Assembly: GCA_937980645.1 (NCBI GenBank)
Contig: CALJPQ010000036.1
Coordinates: 1 to 46,594 of the forward strand
Length of the DNA stretch: 46,594 bases
Source: an uncultured Saprospiraceae bacterium
GTDB taxonomy: Bacteria > Bacteroidota > Bacteroidia > Chitinophagales > Saprospiraceae
Direction: 5' to 3'
Below, piece by piece: positions 8,626 to 16,906 of the stretch. Made by a program: the position numbers and the translations under genes. Numbering within the stretch: the first letter of the stretch is position 1; each line of letters starts with the position of its first letter. The notes under the pieces are model-generated. The model made no database searches, was not told the origin of the DNA, and saw only the letters and a list, made by a program, of their open reading frames with translations.

Positions 8626-9810
8626 ATGACAAACAAAAGTAAGCCCAATCTTCTCACGCTCGAAGTCCGCCAGCTGGGGCAGATTCGCGAGGGTGCTGTG
8701 TCCTTTGGCGACCTGACCCTGCTCGTCGGTGGGCAGGCCAGTGGCAAGAGCATCTTCCTGCAGTTGCTGAAATTGCTCATAGATCGCCATCAGGTGTTCG
8801 AGACCCTCCAGAGACATGGCTATGATTGGGCCGACGACCCTAAGCGGATGCTCGAGCTTTATTTCGGCGAGTCCATGTCGGGTCTGTGGCGCGAAGAGAC
8901 CGAGATCCTCTGGAAGCGAACGCCCTATTCCCTGAATAAGCTGGCCAGCAAGAAAGGCGTAGGCGCTGCCGGTACGAAGGAGAACCTCTTCTACATACCG
9001 GCTCAGCGCGTGGTAACCATGGCGCAGGGCTGGCCTCGGCCTTTCAGTTCTTTCGAGATAGGTGATCCGTATGTTTTAAAAGCCTTCAGCGAAACCTTGC
9101 GTCTGCTCATGGAAAAAGAGTCGCTGGGCGGAGTAGAGGCCAAAGTCCTCTTCCCCCGCAAAGGGCGTATGAAAGAGCCTATCCGAGATGCCATTGAGCA
9201 GAGCATCTTTTACGGCGCCTCCATCGAGCTGGATCGCGAAACCCTGCGCAAGCGCTTCCTGTTGCGCATCCGGGATAGCCGCCTGCCGTTCATGACCTGG
9301 TCGGCCGGGCAGAAGGAGTTTATGCCGCTTCTGTTATCGCTCTACCACCTGACGCCGCCGGCCAAAATCTCCATGCGCGAAAAAATCGAGTGGGTCGTCA
9401 TCGAGGAGCCGGAGATGGGCCTGCATCCGCAAGCCATTCAGACGGTGATGCTGCTGTGTCTGGAACTGCTCAGCCGGGGTTATCGCGTTGCCATCACCAC
9501 CCATTCACCGGTGTTTCTCGAACTGGCCTGGGCCATCCAGCGCATCAAGCCCAGTGGGCAGGCCGGAGCGCTCTTTCAGCTGTTCGACCTGAACCAAAAA
9601 GACGCGGCTTTGAGAGAAGTTTTCCAGACCTGCCTGAAAGATAAAACCTTTAAGACCTACCTTTTCCGCCGCGAAGCGGAAGGCATTCGCATTCAGGACA
9701 TCTCCGAACTCGACCCGGGCAGCGACGACCCGGCTGTGGCTTACTGGGGCGGCTTATCCGAATTTGCCAGCCGTGCCGGGGAGGTCGTTGCCCAAAACGC
9801 TCAACGATGA
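8626..9810 (+). CDS. ABC/OLD-like AAA ATPase, first gene of a two-gene cassette
   Basis: This 394-residue ATPase belongs to the SMC/RecF/OLD-like AAA group. Walker A is GGQASGKS (residues 35-42), a signature-like run SAGQKEF occurs near residue ~230, Walker B reads WVVIEEPEMGLHP, and the histidine switch is TTHSPVFLE. The central region is helical. No TOPRIM domain follows, so it is not a full OLD nuclease. The ATG at 8626 is chosen over GTG 8620. The stop overlaps the next gene by ATGA (9807-9810), which implies a joint function. The pair stands alone between palindromic repeats at 8514 and 10418-10497. ATPases of this kind with a small partner are common in anti-phage or DNA-repair gene pairs; that role here is inference. 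It is not obviously Septu, since the partner lacks an HNH motif. Confidence 0.85.
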   Translation: MTNKSKPNLLTLEVRQLGQIREGAVSFGDLTLLVGGQASGKSIFLQLLKLLIDRHQVFETLQRHGYDWADDPKRMLELYFGESMSGLWREETEILWKRTPYSLNKLASKKGVGAAGTKENLFYIPAQRVVTMAQGWPRPFSSFEIGDPYVLKAFSETLRLLMEKESLGGVEAKVLFPRKGRMKEPIRDAIEQSIFYGASIELDRETLRKRFLLRIRDSRLPFMTWSAGQKEFMPLLLSLYHLTPPAKISMREKIEWVVIEEPEMGLHPQAIQTVMLLCLELLSRGYRVAITTHSPVFLELAWAIQRIKPSGQAGALFQLFDLNQKDAALREVFQTCLKDKTFKTYLFRREAEGIRIQDISELDPGSDDPAVAYWGGLSEFASRAGEVVAQNAQR

Positions 9811-10274
9811 AAAACCGGCATCGAAAGGCGAGAAATCCCTTTGCTGCGGCCATGAACACATTGCCCGGTATAGCCGATTGCTATCAGCAGGGGTTGCAGG
9901 CTTTAGGCAGCCACAGCCAGAAGATCGTCCCTAAAAGCACGCGGCTACTTCAAGGAAGCGTGTCGCTGGATACCTGTTTGCAGGCCGCTTTTCCCGATGA
10001 CAATCGCTGGGACTATGCCTTGGGCTACGCTGGCCGAGCCTATTTTGTTGAAGTGCACCCGGCTTACCCAGGTGAGACAAAAGTAGTGCTGAAAAAACTC
10101 GAATGGCTGAAAACCTGGCTCCAACAGAACGCACCAGACCTGGAACGCATAAAAGCGAAAAATGCCTTTCACTGGGTCGCTTCCGGCAGGGTAGATATCC
10201 CTTCTACCACGCGGGAGTACAAACAAGCAGCGCAGGCCGGTCTGGTGCCCCACAGCAAGCTGCACCTGCCTTAG
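9807..10274 (+). CDS. Small partner protein of the ATPase, possible PD-(D/E)XK-like fold
   Basis: This 155-residue soluble protein overlaps the upstream ATPase gene by four bases. A conserved-looking core runs PDDNRWDYALGY (residues 63-74), AYFVEVHPA (78-86), then a helix KKLEWLKTWL (~95-104). The spacing of D69 and the E82-V-H84 strand recalls a PD-(D/E)XK nuclease, but His stands where the catalytic Lys is expected, so it may be a variant or an inactive binder. From memory, proteins with an RWDYG...EVHPA core accompany similar ATPases; I cannot verify this. The C-terminal part has few marked features (STTREYKQAAQAGL). Alternatives are an ATPase regulator or a toxin-like effector. The gene call is firm and the function is open. 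Confidence 0.75.
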   Translation: MKNRHRKARNPFAAAMNTLPGIADCYQQGLQALGSHSQKIVPKSTRLLQGSVSLDTCLQAAFPDDNRWDYALGYAGRAYFVEVHPAYPGETKVVLKKLEWLKTWLQQNAPDLERIKAKNAFHWVASGRVDIPSTTREYKQAAQAGLVPHSKLHLP

Positions 10275-10417
10275 CTCGCTCGAGGCTGTCGCCTCGGGTG
10301 CCCTCATTCCCGGGGCTTTGCCCCGAGACGCCCCGGCTCCCTCCCGCCTGGAGTTCGTGCTACCCTTCGTGCCGTAGTGTGGTCTTTAGGCCTTCGTGGT
10401 CTCCTGAGACGACTCCT

Positions 10418-10449
10418 GAGGCGACATCTCCGCCAGGAGGTGTTGTCTC
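10418..10449. repeat. Palindromic hairpin repeat, copy 2
   Basis: GAGGCGACATCTCC (10418-10431), loop GCCA, GGAGGTGTTGTCTC (10436-10449). It differs from copy 1 at only two bases, one of them in the loop, and has the same orientation. Confidence 0.85.
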
Positions 10450-10464
10450 TAAGCAAGAAGACCA

Positions 10465-10497
10465 GAGACGACACCTCCCGCTGGGAGATGTCGCCTC
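10465..10497. repeat. Palindromic hairpin repeat, copy 3 (inverted relative to copy 2)
   Basis: GAGACGACACCTCC (10465-10478), five-base loop, GGAGATGTCGCCTC (10484-10497). Its reverse complement is almost identical to copies 1 and 2, so copies 2 and 3 form a head-to-head pair 15 bases apart, an arrangement like the paired REP units of other bacteria. Confidence 0.85.
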
Positions 10498-10616
10498 AAA
10501 TTGGTGTCTTCGCGGCTAAAAAATACCGCCTCGCCTGCATTAGCCAAACCGTTCACCGCCGGTTTGGCGTTGAATAAGTGGGGCAGCGTCCCCGATGCAG
10601 AGGAACATCTTGTGCC

Positions 10617-10624
10617 TATCTTTG
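10617..10624 (+). promoter_or_regulatory. Bacteroidota-type -7 promoter box
   Basis: TATCTTTG matches the TAnnTTTG -7 element of Bacteroidota. It lies 25 bases before the ATG of the secreted protein gene at 10650. No clear TTTG -33 partner is seen. A purine-rich AAGGAAAG follows at 10631-10638. Confidence 0.5.
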
Positions 10625-10649
10625 TCTATTAAGGAAAGAATACCCGGCG

Positions 10650-13391
10650 ATGAACACACCCAAACGCTTGCTTTTTGCCTTAGCGGCCGCGCTTTTCCCC
10701 TTTTTGAGCCACGCCACGCACAACCGAGGAGGCGAAATACACATCGAGCAAATTGGCCCGCTCACCGTGCGCGCTACCATCATCACCTGGACGCGCACGC
10801 TCAGCGTCAGTGCCGACCGCGACACGCTGACCCTCTGCTGGGGCGACGGCTCCTGTGAGCAGGTGGGCCGCGTCAATGGCGGCGGCAAAGGCGTTGCGCT
10901 AAGCAACGAGGTGAAGTACAACATCTACATTGCCACGCATACCTACGCCGGCCCGGCGCGCTATCGCATCTCTATGACCGACCCCAACCGCAATGCCGGC
11001 ATCGTCAACGTCAACCCGCCGCAGTCGGAGAACATCCCGTTTCATATCGAAACCATTTACACCTTCCTCGATCCGCAGTTTGGCGGCAACAACACGACAC
11101 CCTACCTGTTGCAATCGCCCATTGACAATGCTTGCGTCGGGCGCCCCTTCCGGCACAATCCAAATGCTTACGACCCGGATTTAGACAGCCTTTCGTATCG
11201 CTTGAGCATACCCAAGCAGTCTATCGGCGTCAACGTGCCCAATTACAGTTTTCCTAACGAAATCGGCCCGGGGCCTAACAACATCCTGCAGCTGAACGAG
11301 CGTACGGGCGATATTTTATGGATGTCGCCGCAGCAACCTGGCGAGTACAACCTGACCATTCTGATTATTTCCTGGCGCAATAGGGTGCCGATAGATACGA
11401 CCATTCGGGACATGCAAATTTTCGTTTCGGCCTGCCAGAACAATCCGCCATTCGTACAGGCACCCGAAGACCTGTGTGTGGTCGCCGGGCAGCTGGTTGA
11501 GTTTCCGGTGGTGGGCACCGACCCCGACTCGGGCAATTTAGTGTGGCTGACGGCCTCAGGTGGCCCTATGGTGCAGCCCATCAGCCCGGCGCAATTCATC
11601 GCGCCCTCGGGCTTTGTGCCGCCTCCTGTTACAGGCACGTTTCGCTGGCAAACCTCTTGTGAGCATATCTCGAATTTCCCTTACACCATGGTGTTCAAGG
11701 CCGTGGACTCGCTCAACCCCAGCACGCCGCAGCTGGCTTTTCTGAAAACGGTGAACATCCGCGTCGTAGGTCCGCCGCCCAAAGATGTGCAGGCCATTGC
11801 TCAGGCCGGCGCCATTGAGATCACGTGGGAGAAGCCCTATTTCTGTGAAAACGCCGCCGATAACTATTTCCTGGGTTTTTCCATCTGGCGACGCGAAGGC
11901 TCCAATCCTTTTGTGCCCGACTCCTGTACGCCCGGGCTGGCAGGGCGGGGCTACACGCGCCTGGTGTTCGTAACACGCCAGGAGCTTAATGGGCGCTATT
12001 TCTTCCGCGACGAGCAGGTGGAGCGCGGGCGCACCTATTGCTACCGCATTGTAGCGCTTTTTGCCCGGCGCTCGGCGGGTGGTTATCCGTACAACATCGT
12101 CGAGAGCTTGCCTTCTAACGAGGCCTGTGCTCAGTTGCCGCGCGACCTGCCGCTCATAGTAGAGGTCTCCGTTATCCGCACGGACCCGCAGCAAGGGCAG
12201 ATACAGGTGTGCTGGACGAAACCTGTAGCCGGCGACTTAGATACCATCATCAACCCCGGCCCCTATCGCTACGTGCTGCTGCGTGCTCCCGATATTGCTG
12301 GCGGCGCCATACAGCCTGTGGCTACATTCACAGCCGATCAATTCTGGCAGGCCAATGATACCTGCTTCACCGATACTGGCCTCAATACCAGCGGGCAAGC
12401 CTACCATTATCGGGTGGACTTTTACACCCGAGGCGCCTTTGACACGCCCTTTGGTAGTACGGATGAGGCATCTTCTATCTTCCTCCGGATCAAATCGTCC
12501 GACAAGGTCAATATCCTGACCTGGCTGGAAGACGTGCCCTGGACCAACTATGAGTACGTCGTGTATCGGCGCAACAATGCCACGGGCCAATTCGACTCTG
12601 TTGCTACAACTACCTCACCCACTTATGCCGACCGTGGGCTGGAAAACGATATCGAATACTGTTACTATGTGCGCAGCAGCGGCACCTACAGCATCGCCGG
12701 CGTCCGCGAGCCGCTGTTCAACCTGTCGCAAATCGCCTGTGGGGTGCCGATTGACACCGTACCGCCCTGCACGCCTACCCTGACGGTGAGCAACCTGTGC
12801 AACGGCGGCAGCACCACGCCCCCCGACCCGCCCTACGACAACTTCCTGCAGTGGAACAACCCAGCCCTGACCTGCCCCGACGCCGGCGACGTGGTGCGCT
12901 ACTATCTGTGGTACAAACCCTTCGAAGGCGAACCACTCGCCCTGCTGACCACCATTGAAGGGGCGGACAACACCAGCTGGACGCACTCCCAGCAAGAAAG
13001 CCTCGCCGGCTGTTATGCCATCTCTGCCGAAGACTCTTTAGGCAACCAAAGCCCTTTGAGCACGCCGGTATGCACCGACAACTGCCCTAACTACGAACTG
13101 CCCAACGCCTTCTCGCCCAACGGCGACGGTTTCAACGACCAATTCCGACCTTTCCCAGGCTGGCGCTTCATCGAGCGTGTCGAAATGCAAATCTTTAACC
13201 GCTGGGGTAATCTCATCTTCGAGACCAGCAACCCCGCCATCGAATGGGACGGGCGCAACAGCGCCGGAAATGACGTGCCCGAAGGCACCTATTTCTACAT
13301 CTGCAAAGTCTATGAGCGCCGCGTCGGCGGCATTGAGCTACGCCCCGAAGCCCTCAGCGGCTTCATCGAGCTCAACCGCGGCGGACGTTAA
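10650..13391 (+). CDS. Secreted multi-domain protein with T9SS gliding-associated C-terminal domain
   Basis: This 913-residue exported protein starts with a signal peptide (lysine/arginine, then LLFALAAALFPFLSHA) and continues HNRGGEIHIEQIG. The first ~370 residues are beta-rich with PKD/cadherin-like segments (DPDLDSLSYRLS and GTDPDSGNLVWLTA). Roughly four fibronectin type III-like units follow between ~375 and ~820 (AIEITWEKP, QIQVCWTKP, VNILTWLED, NFLQWNNP). The last ~85 residues are the CHU_C / type B sorting domain (PNAFSPNGDGFND, FNRWGNLIFE, WDGRNSAGNDVPEGTYFY). The protein is expected to reach the cell surface through the type IX system and act as an adhesin or matrix component; the ligand is unknown. 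The ATG at 10650 is chosen for its signal peptide and the promoter box just upstream. Confidence 0.9.
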   Translation: MNTPKRLLFALAAALFPFLSHATHNRGGEIHIEQIGPLTVRATIITWTRTLSVSADRDTLTLCWGDGSCEQVGRVNGGGKGVALSNEVKYNIYIATHTYAGPARYRISMTDPNRNAGIVNVNPPQSENIPFHIETIYTFLDPQFGGNNTTPYLLQSPIDNACVGRPFRHNPNAYDPDLDSLSYRLSIPKQSIGVNVPNYSFPNEIGPGPNNILQLNERTGDILWMSPQQPGEYNLTILIISWRNRVPIDTTIRDMQIFVSACQNNPPFVQAPEDLCVVAGQLVEFPVVGTDPDSGNLVWLTASGGPMVQPISPAQFIAPSGFVPPPVTGTFRWQTSCEHISNFPYTMVFKAVDSLNPSTPQLAFLKTVNIRVVGPPPKDVQAIAQAGAIEITWEKPYFCENAADNYFLGFSIWRREGSNPFVPDSCTPGLAGRGYTRLVFVTRQELNGRYFFRDEQVERGRTYCYRIVALFARRSAGGYPYNIVESLPSNEACAQLPRDLPLIVEVSVIRTDPQQGQIQVCWTKPVAGDLDTIINPGPYRYVLLRAPDIAGGAIQPVATFTADQFWQANDTCFTDTGLNTSGQAYHYRVDFYTRGAFDTPFGSTDEASSIFLRIKSSDKVNILTWLEDVPWTNYEYVVYRRNNATGQFDSVATTTSPTYADRGLENDIEYCYYVRSSGTYSIAGVREPLFNLSQIACGVPIDTVPPCTPTLTVSNLCNGGSTTPPDPPYDNFLQWNNPALTCPDAGDVVRYYLWYKPFEGEPLALLTTIEGADNTSWTHSQQESLAGCYAISAEDSLGNQSPLSTPVCTDNCPNYELPNAFSPNGDGFNDQFRPFPGWRFIERVEMQIFNRWGNLIFETSNPAIEWDGRNSAGNDVPEGTYFYICKVYERRVGGIELRPEALSGFIELNRGGR

Positions 13392-13407
13392 GCCGCCAAA
13401 ATGCACA

Positions 13408-13441
13408 GCGGGCTGCCTCAAGTGTTTTTGAGACAGCCCGC
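13408..13441. terminator. Bidirectional hairpin terminator
   Basis: GCGGGCTGCCTCAA (13408-13421) pairs with TTGAGACAGCCCGC (13428-13441) with one mismatch. It sits between the converging secreted-protein gene and tatA. There is a T-run in the loop but no strong tail, so efficiency is uncertain. Confidence 0.6.
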
Positions 13442-13468
13442 CATTGCTAAAGAGAACCGCGCAAATGC

Positions 13469-13690
13469 TTACTTCTCTAACGGCCTCTTCTCCGCCTCGC
13501 GCATGCCCTGGCGGATTTCGTCTTCCACCGCATTGCGGGCGTTGTTGAACTCACGAATGCCGCGACCCAGACCACGCATGAGCTCCGGTATCTTGCTGCC
13601 GCCAAAAAGCAAAAGCACCACTAAAAAGATGAGAATGAGCTCTGTGGCACCAATGTTGCCGAGAAATAATGTTGGAATGGCCATAAACAT
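13469..13690 (-). CDS. tatA: Twin-arginine translocase subunit TatA/TatE
   Basis: This 73-residue protein has one membrane helix (ATELILIFLVVLLLFG) followed by the Gly-containing hinge FGGSKIPEL and an amphipathic helix (MRGLGRGIREFNNA). That is the standard TatA layout; TatA forms the pore of the Tat pathway for folded proteins. The length suits TatA rather than TatB. The start could be ATG 13690 or the in-frame ATG at 13684. No tatC is in the window, so the gene is isolated, as is common in Bacteroidota. Confidence 0.93.
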   Translation of the reverse strand: MFMAIPTLFLGNIGATELILIFLVVLLLFGGSKIPELMRGLGRGIREFNNARNAVEDEIRQGMREAEKRPLEK

Positions 13691-13846
13691 GAAGGTTGAA
13701 AAACTGCGCTGCCCACAACAGCAGCCGGGTGAAAAAATGTGCTCCTTTGACCGAAGAAGCTGCGCAAAGTTACATCAAATAAACGCCGCCTAAACGGCTC
13801 AAAAGCGATAATCTTGCCCTCTTAACAAAGCCTGCTCCTCTGCCCT

Positions 13847-14632
13847 ATGCGCATGCGAGACATTACCGACGTTCTAGAGGCCGTCGCGCCGCTCCATTTG
13901 CAAGAGTCTTACGACAATGCCGGCCTGATTGTGGGCCACCCCGACCAGGAAGTAACCGGTGTGCTCTTCTGCTTAGACTCTACGGAGGCCGTCGTGGCTG
14001 AAGCCGTACAAAAAGGCTGCAACCTGATAGTGGCGCATCACCCCATCGTTTTTCGCGGCCTGAAACGCCTCAATGGCCACACTTACGTAGAACGCACCGT
14101 CATGGAAGCCATTCGCCGGCATGTGGCCATCTACGCCATTCATACCAATTTAGACAACGTGCTGCGGCAAGGCGTCAATGCCAAACTGGCCGAGCGCATC
14201 GGCCTCAACGACCTGCACATCCTCGCCCCGCGCCCGGCCAGCACCGACACTGGCGCCGGCATGCTGGGCCAGCTGCCCCAACCCATGCACGAAACCGACT
14301 TCCTGGCACACCTGAAAAAGACCCTGCATGCTGGCGGCATACGCCATACCGCCCTGCTGGGCAAACCCATACAGCGTGTCGCTATTTGCGGCGGCGCAGG
14401 CAGCTTCCTGCTGCCCCAGGCCATCACCCTGGGCGCCGATGCCTTCGTTACCGCGGACTTCAAGTACCACGAATTTTTTGACGCCGATGGTCGCATCCTC
14501 ATCGCCGATGTGGGCCATTACGAAAGCGAACAATTTACCGCCGAACTCTTGCGCGACATTGTGCAAGAAAAATTTCCTACTTTTGCGCTCCATTTGACCA
14601 CCCTGCGCACCAATCCCGTTTTTTATTTTTAA
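13847..14632 (+). CDS. Nif3-like dinuclear metal centre protein
   Basis: This 261-residue member of the Nif3/YbgI (DUF34) family is a hexameric protein with a two-metal site whose biochemical role is unsettled; some members are annotated as GTP cyclohydrolase type 2. Metal-binding runs are visible: VAHHPIVF near residue 65, HTNLDN near 102 and a C-terminal GHYESE. The length matches the short YbgI form, without the PII-like insertion seen in longer Bacteroidota and Firmicutes members. It lies just upstream of the zinc-ribbon gene, a recurrent neighbourhood in Bacteroidota, and the two are probably cotranscribed (73-base gap). Confidence 0.92.
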   Translation: MRMRDITDVLEAVAPLHLQESYDNAGLIVGHPDQEVTGVLFCLDSTEAVVAEAVQKGCNLIVAHHPIVFRGLKRLNGHTYVERTVMEAIRRHVAIYAIHTNLDNVLRQGVNAKLAERIGLNDLHILAPRPASTDTGAGMLGQLPQPMHETDFLAHLKKTLHAGGIRHTALLGKPIQRVAICGGAGSFLLPQAITLGADAFVTADFKYHEFFDADGRILIADVGHYESEQFTAELLRDIVQEKFPTFALHLTTLRTNPVFYF

Positions 14633-14705
14633 AAAACGCCTCAAATCGCCCTTTTTTGCCCATTTTCTTCAGCACAACATTTCATCACATATACAGCAGC
14701 CTGCT

Positions 14706-15467
14706 ATGACAACTACGGTTGAATCTGCTATTGCCGAAAAACTGATCAAACTCTGGAAACTCCAGCAGATAGACTCCCAGCTGGACGAAATCGTCGCCCT
14801 CAAGGGCGAACTCCCTATGGAAGTGGCCGACCTGGAGGACGAAATCGCCGGCCTGGAAACGCGCGCTAAAAAAATACGCGGCATCATCAAGGAAATCGAA
14901 GCGGAAATCCATGAAAAGCAGGCCAGGATTAAGGAATACGAGGGCTTGCTCAAGAAATATCGCAAGCAGATGGACGAGGTAAAAAATAACCGCGAATACG
15001 AGGCCCTGACCAAAGAGATTGAGATGGGCGAAGTGGAAATCCAGCTGGCCGAAAAGCACATTCGCCAGGCTCGCGGTAAGATGGATGCCCAAAAAGAGAT
15101 GCTCGAAACCACTCAGGCCCGCCTGGCTGCCCGCCAGAAAGACCTGGAAGTGAAAAAAGTAGAACTTCAGGCCATCATCGCGCGCACCGAAGCCGAAGAA
15201 AATGCTCTGCGCAAGCAAAGCGAAAAGGCCCGCGAAGGCATCGAAGAGCGCCTGCTGCGCGCCTACGATAAAATGCGCGCGACTTACCGCAACGGCTTAG
15301 CCGTCGTTACCATCGAGCGCGATGCCTGTGGCGGTTGCTTCAACGCTGTGCCGCCTCAAGTGCAGTTAGAGATCGGCCTGCACAAGAAAATCATTGCCTG
15401 CGAACACTGTGGCCGCATCCTCGTAGACCGCGCCACTGCCTATCCGGAGGCTACCGTTCCCGCGTAA
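14706..15467 (+). CDS. Coiled-coil C4-type zinc-ribbon protein
   Basis: This 253-residue protein has a long antiparallel coiled coil over residues ~10-190 (many E/K/Q heptads) followed by a zinc ribbon with two cysteine pairs, CGGC and CEHC, spaced about 25 residues apart. The architecture matches the HP0958/FlgZ-like and CT398-type family (zf-RING_7), implicated in protein or RNA binding; the role in Bacteroidota is unknown. It follows the Nif3 gene, consistent with a conserved gene pair. A strong terminator at 15495-15532 ends the transcript. Confidence 0.9.
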   Translation: MTTTVESAIAEKLIKLWKLQQIDSQLDEIVALKGELPMEVADLEDEIAGLETRAKKIRGIIKEIEAEIHEKQARIKEYEGLLKKYRKQMDEVKNNREYEALTKEIEMGEVEIQLAEKHIRQARGKMDAQKEMLETTQARLAARQKDLEVKKVELQAIIARTEAEENALRKQSEKAREGIEERLLRAYDKMRATYRNGLAVVTIERDACGGCFNAVPPQVQLEIGLHKKIIACEHCGRILVDRATAYPEATVPA

Positions 15468-15494
15468 AACAAATCTGGCATCGGTTTTGAATAT

Positions 15495-15532
15495 GAAGCC
15501 CTCGAACGAAAATTCGAGGGCTTCGTGTTTTA
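15495..15532 (+). terminator. Intrinsic terminator after the zinc-ribbon gene
   Basis: GAAGCCCTCGAA (15495-15506) pairs perfectly with TTCGAGGGCTTC (15513-15524) around a six-base loop and is followed by GTGTTTTA. It lies 28 bases after the stop codon of the zinc-ribbon gene. Confidence 0.85.
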
Positions 15533-15658
15533 AACGCCGCTTCATATGTCGAAAATTTTCGGAAAAACCCGCTCACGGGCGCTGGTGGTTTCCCAGAATT
15601 GTCGTTTCTTGCGGTGTTTTTTTAATACCACCCTCTCACTGCTAAAGTGTTTCCTGCC

Positions 15659-16186
15659 ATGCGGATTGTTTACACTTTCTCCCTTCTCCTCGTACTGCTG
15701 GCGCCGTGTGCGCTCAGTGCCCAAGTCTTCAAGATCTACGACAACTTTTCCGAATTGGAAGAGCGCATCGCCCAAGCCAAAAGCAACACCCTGTTAGTGA
15801 TTAACTTTTGGGCAACGTTTTGTAAACCCTGCATCAACGAACTGTCCTATTTCAACGAACTGCATCAGAGGTACGCCAGTGCCGATTTTGAGGTGCTATT
15901 GGTCAGCCTCGACTTCAAAAGCCAATTAGAAAAAAAGTTCCTCCCTTTCCTGCGCTCCACCCCCTTACAGCCTGAAGTTATCCTCCTGAGCGACCAAAAC
16001 AGCGACGAATGGATTCCGCGGGTGAAGCCCGACTGGAATGGTGCCATTCCGGTAACCCTCCTGATCAGGGGTGCCGAGCGCGACTACCACGAGGGCGAAT
16101 TTGAAAATTTTAAGGAGCTCGAAGATTTCATACAGAAATTTTTCGAGCGCATAGGAGAACCCTCGCCAGTATATCAGGGCAACTGA
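15659..16186 (+). CDS. Exported TlpA-like thioredoxin-fold protein
   Basis: This 175-residue protein has a signal peptide (RIVYTFSLLLVLLAPCALSA, cleavage likely before QVF) and a thioredoxin fold with the redox motif WATFCKPC inside VINFWATFCKPC. TlpA/ResA-like proteins reduce disulfides or haem-binding cysteines outside the cytoplasm. The ATG at 15659 is preferred to GTG 15647 because it places the basic residue and hydrophobic core correctly. A second thioredoxin-fold gene follows after 75 bases on the same strand, so the two may work together. The partner substrate cannot be inferred. Confidence 0.9.
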   Translation: MRIVYTFSLLLVLLAPCALSAQVFKIYDNFSELEERIAQAKSNTLLVINFWATFCKPCINELSYFNELHQRYASADFEVLLVSLDFKSQLEKKFLPFLRSTPLQPEVILLSDQNSDEWIPRVKPDWNGAIPVTLLIRGAERDYHEGEFENFKELEDFIQKFFERIGEPSPVYQGN

Positions 16187-16261
16187 CGATATCACTAATC
16201 TCTTCCCAGATCTGAATCTTTTTTCACAGCCACCTTTATTCGCACCCCCCCTTGTTTGGCT

Positions 16262-16906
16262 ATGAAAATTCATACGCTTTCACTCGCACTAAGTGGCCTG
16301 CTTCTCTGTGCCTTTAACGATAGCCCCTCCAAATATACTATTGGCGACAAAGCCGAAGATTTCACCCTGCGCAATGTGGACGGTCGCATGATCTCGCTGT
16401 CCGATTACGGCCACGCCGAAGGGGTGATTGTCGTCTTCACCTGCCTGCATTGCCCATACGCAGAACTCTACGAGCATCGAATCATCGAATTGCATAAAAA
16501 ATACGCGCCCAAAGGTTATCCGGTGCTGGCCATCAACCCCACCAATCCGTTCCTTTTTCCGGAGGATAATTTTGAAAAGATGCGCGCTCGCGCCAAGGCC
16601 AGACGCTATCCTTTCAACTATTTGCAAGACTCCGCTCAGGTTGTCTTCCCCCGTTTTGGCGCCGTTCGAACGCCCCATGTCTATTTACTGGACAAGGCCC
16701 GCATCGTACGTTATATCGGCGCCATTGACGACAACGCAGAAAGCCCGCAAGCCGTTAAGAGGCGGTATGTGGAGGAGGCTATTGCCGCCTTGATGCGTGG
16801 TGAGCGCCCAAATCCAGAGATTACGCAAGCTATTGGCTGCCCGATTCGGGTACCGAAGAATGTCCCGCTAGTGGATTCGACGGCCGCCTCTCCTCGGCGC
16901 CGTTAG
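16262..16906 (+). CDS. Exported redoxin (AhpC/TSA-like, CxxC)
   Basis: This 214-residue protein has a short signal sequence (KIHTLSLALSGLLLCAF); the Cys near the end of the hydrophobic run hints at a lipoprotein, though the lipobox is poor. The redoxin fold has GDKAEDFTLRNVDG and the active-site run CLHCPYAELYE, a CxxCP motif seen in Bacteroidota thioredoxin-family proteins. A cis-Pro is present (RTPHVYLLD). Residues after ~185 form a tail ending in ...AASPRRR. The 3' end overlaps the end of the converging MMPL gene by 77 bases, which is unusual but both frames are well supported. Confidence 0.87.
   Translation: MKIHTLSLALSGLLLCAFNDSPSKYTIGDKAEDFTLRNVDGRMISLSDYGHAEGVIVVFTCLHCPYAELYEHRIIELHKKYAPKGYPVLAINPTNPFLFPEDNFEKMRARAKARRYPFNYLQDSAQVVFPRFGAVRTPHVYLLDKARIVRYIGAIDDNAESPQAVKRRYVEEAIAALMRGERPNPEITQAIGCPIRVPKNVPLVDSTAASPRRR

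Larger units (their letters stand above)
10275..10649. other. Repeat-rich intergenic region
   Basis: This 375-base gap holds no convincing gene. In order it contains a short hairpin CGAGGC-TGTC-GCCTCG (10281-10296), a GC-rich hairpin CGGGGC-TTT-GCCCCG (10311-10325), degenerate copies of the CTTCGTGCC/CCTTCGTGG motif (10365-10400), two palindromic repeats in inverted order (10418-10449, 10465-10497), and a promoter -7 box at 10617-10624. It looks like an accumulation site for small dispersed repeats downstream of the ATPase cassette. Confidence 0.7.

Noticed and set aside
10281..10325. GC-rich hairpins as terminators of the ATPase cassette
   Set aside because: Neither hairpin is followed by a run of Ts; kept only as intergenic structure, not called terminators.
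10418..10497. Two close repeats as a possible CRISPR array
   Set aside because: The units are palindromes in inverted order with a 15-base gap, no third unit and no cas genes; they fit the dispersed hairpin family instead.
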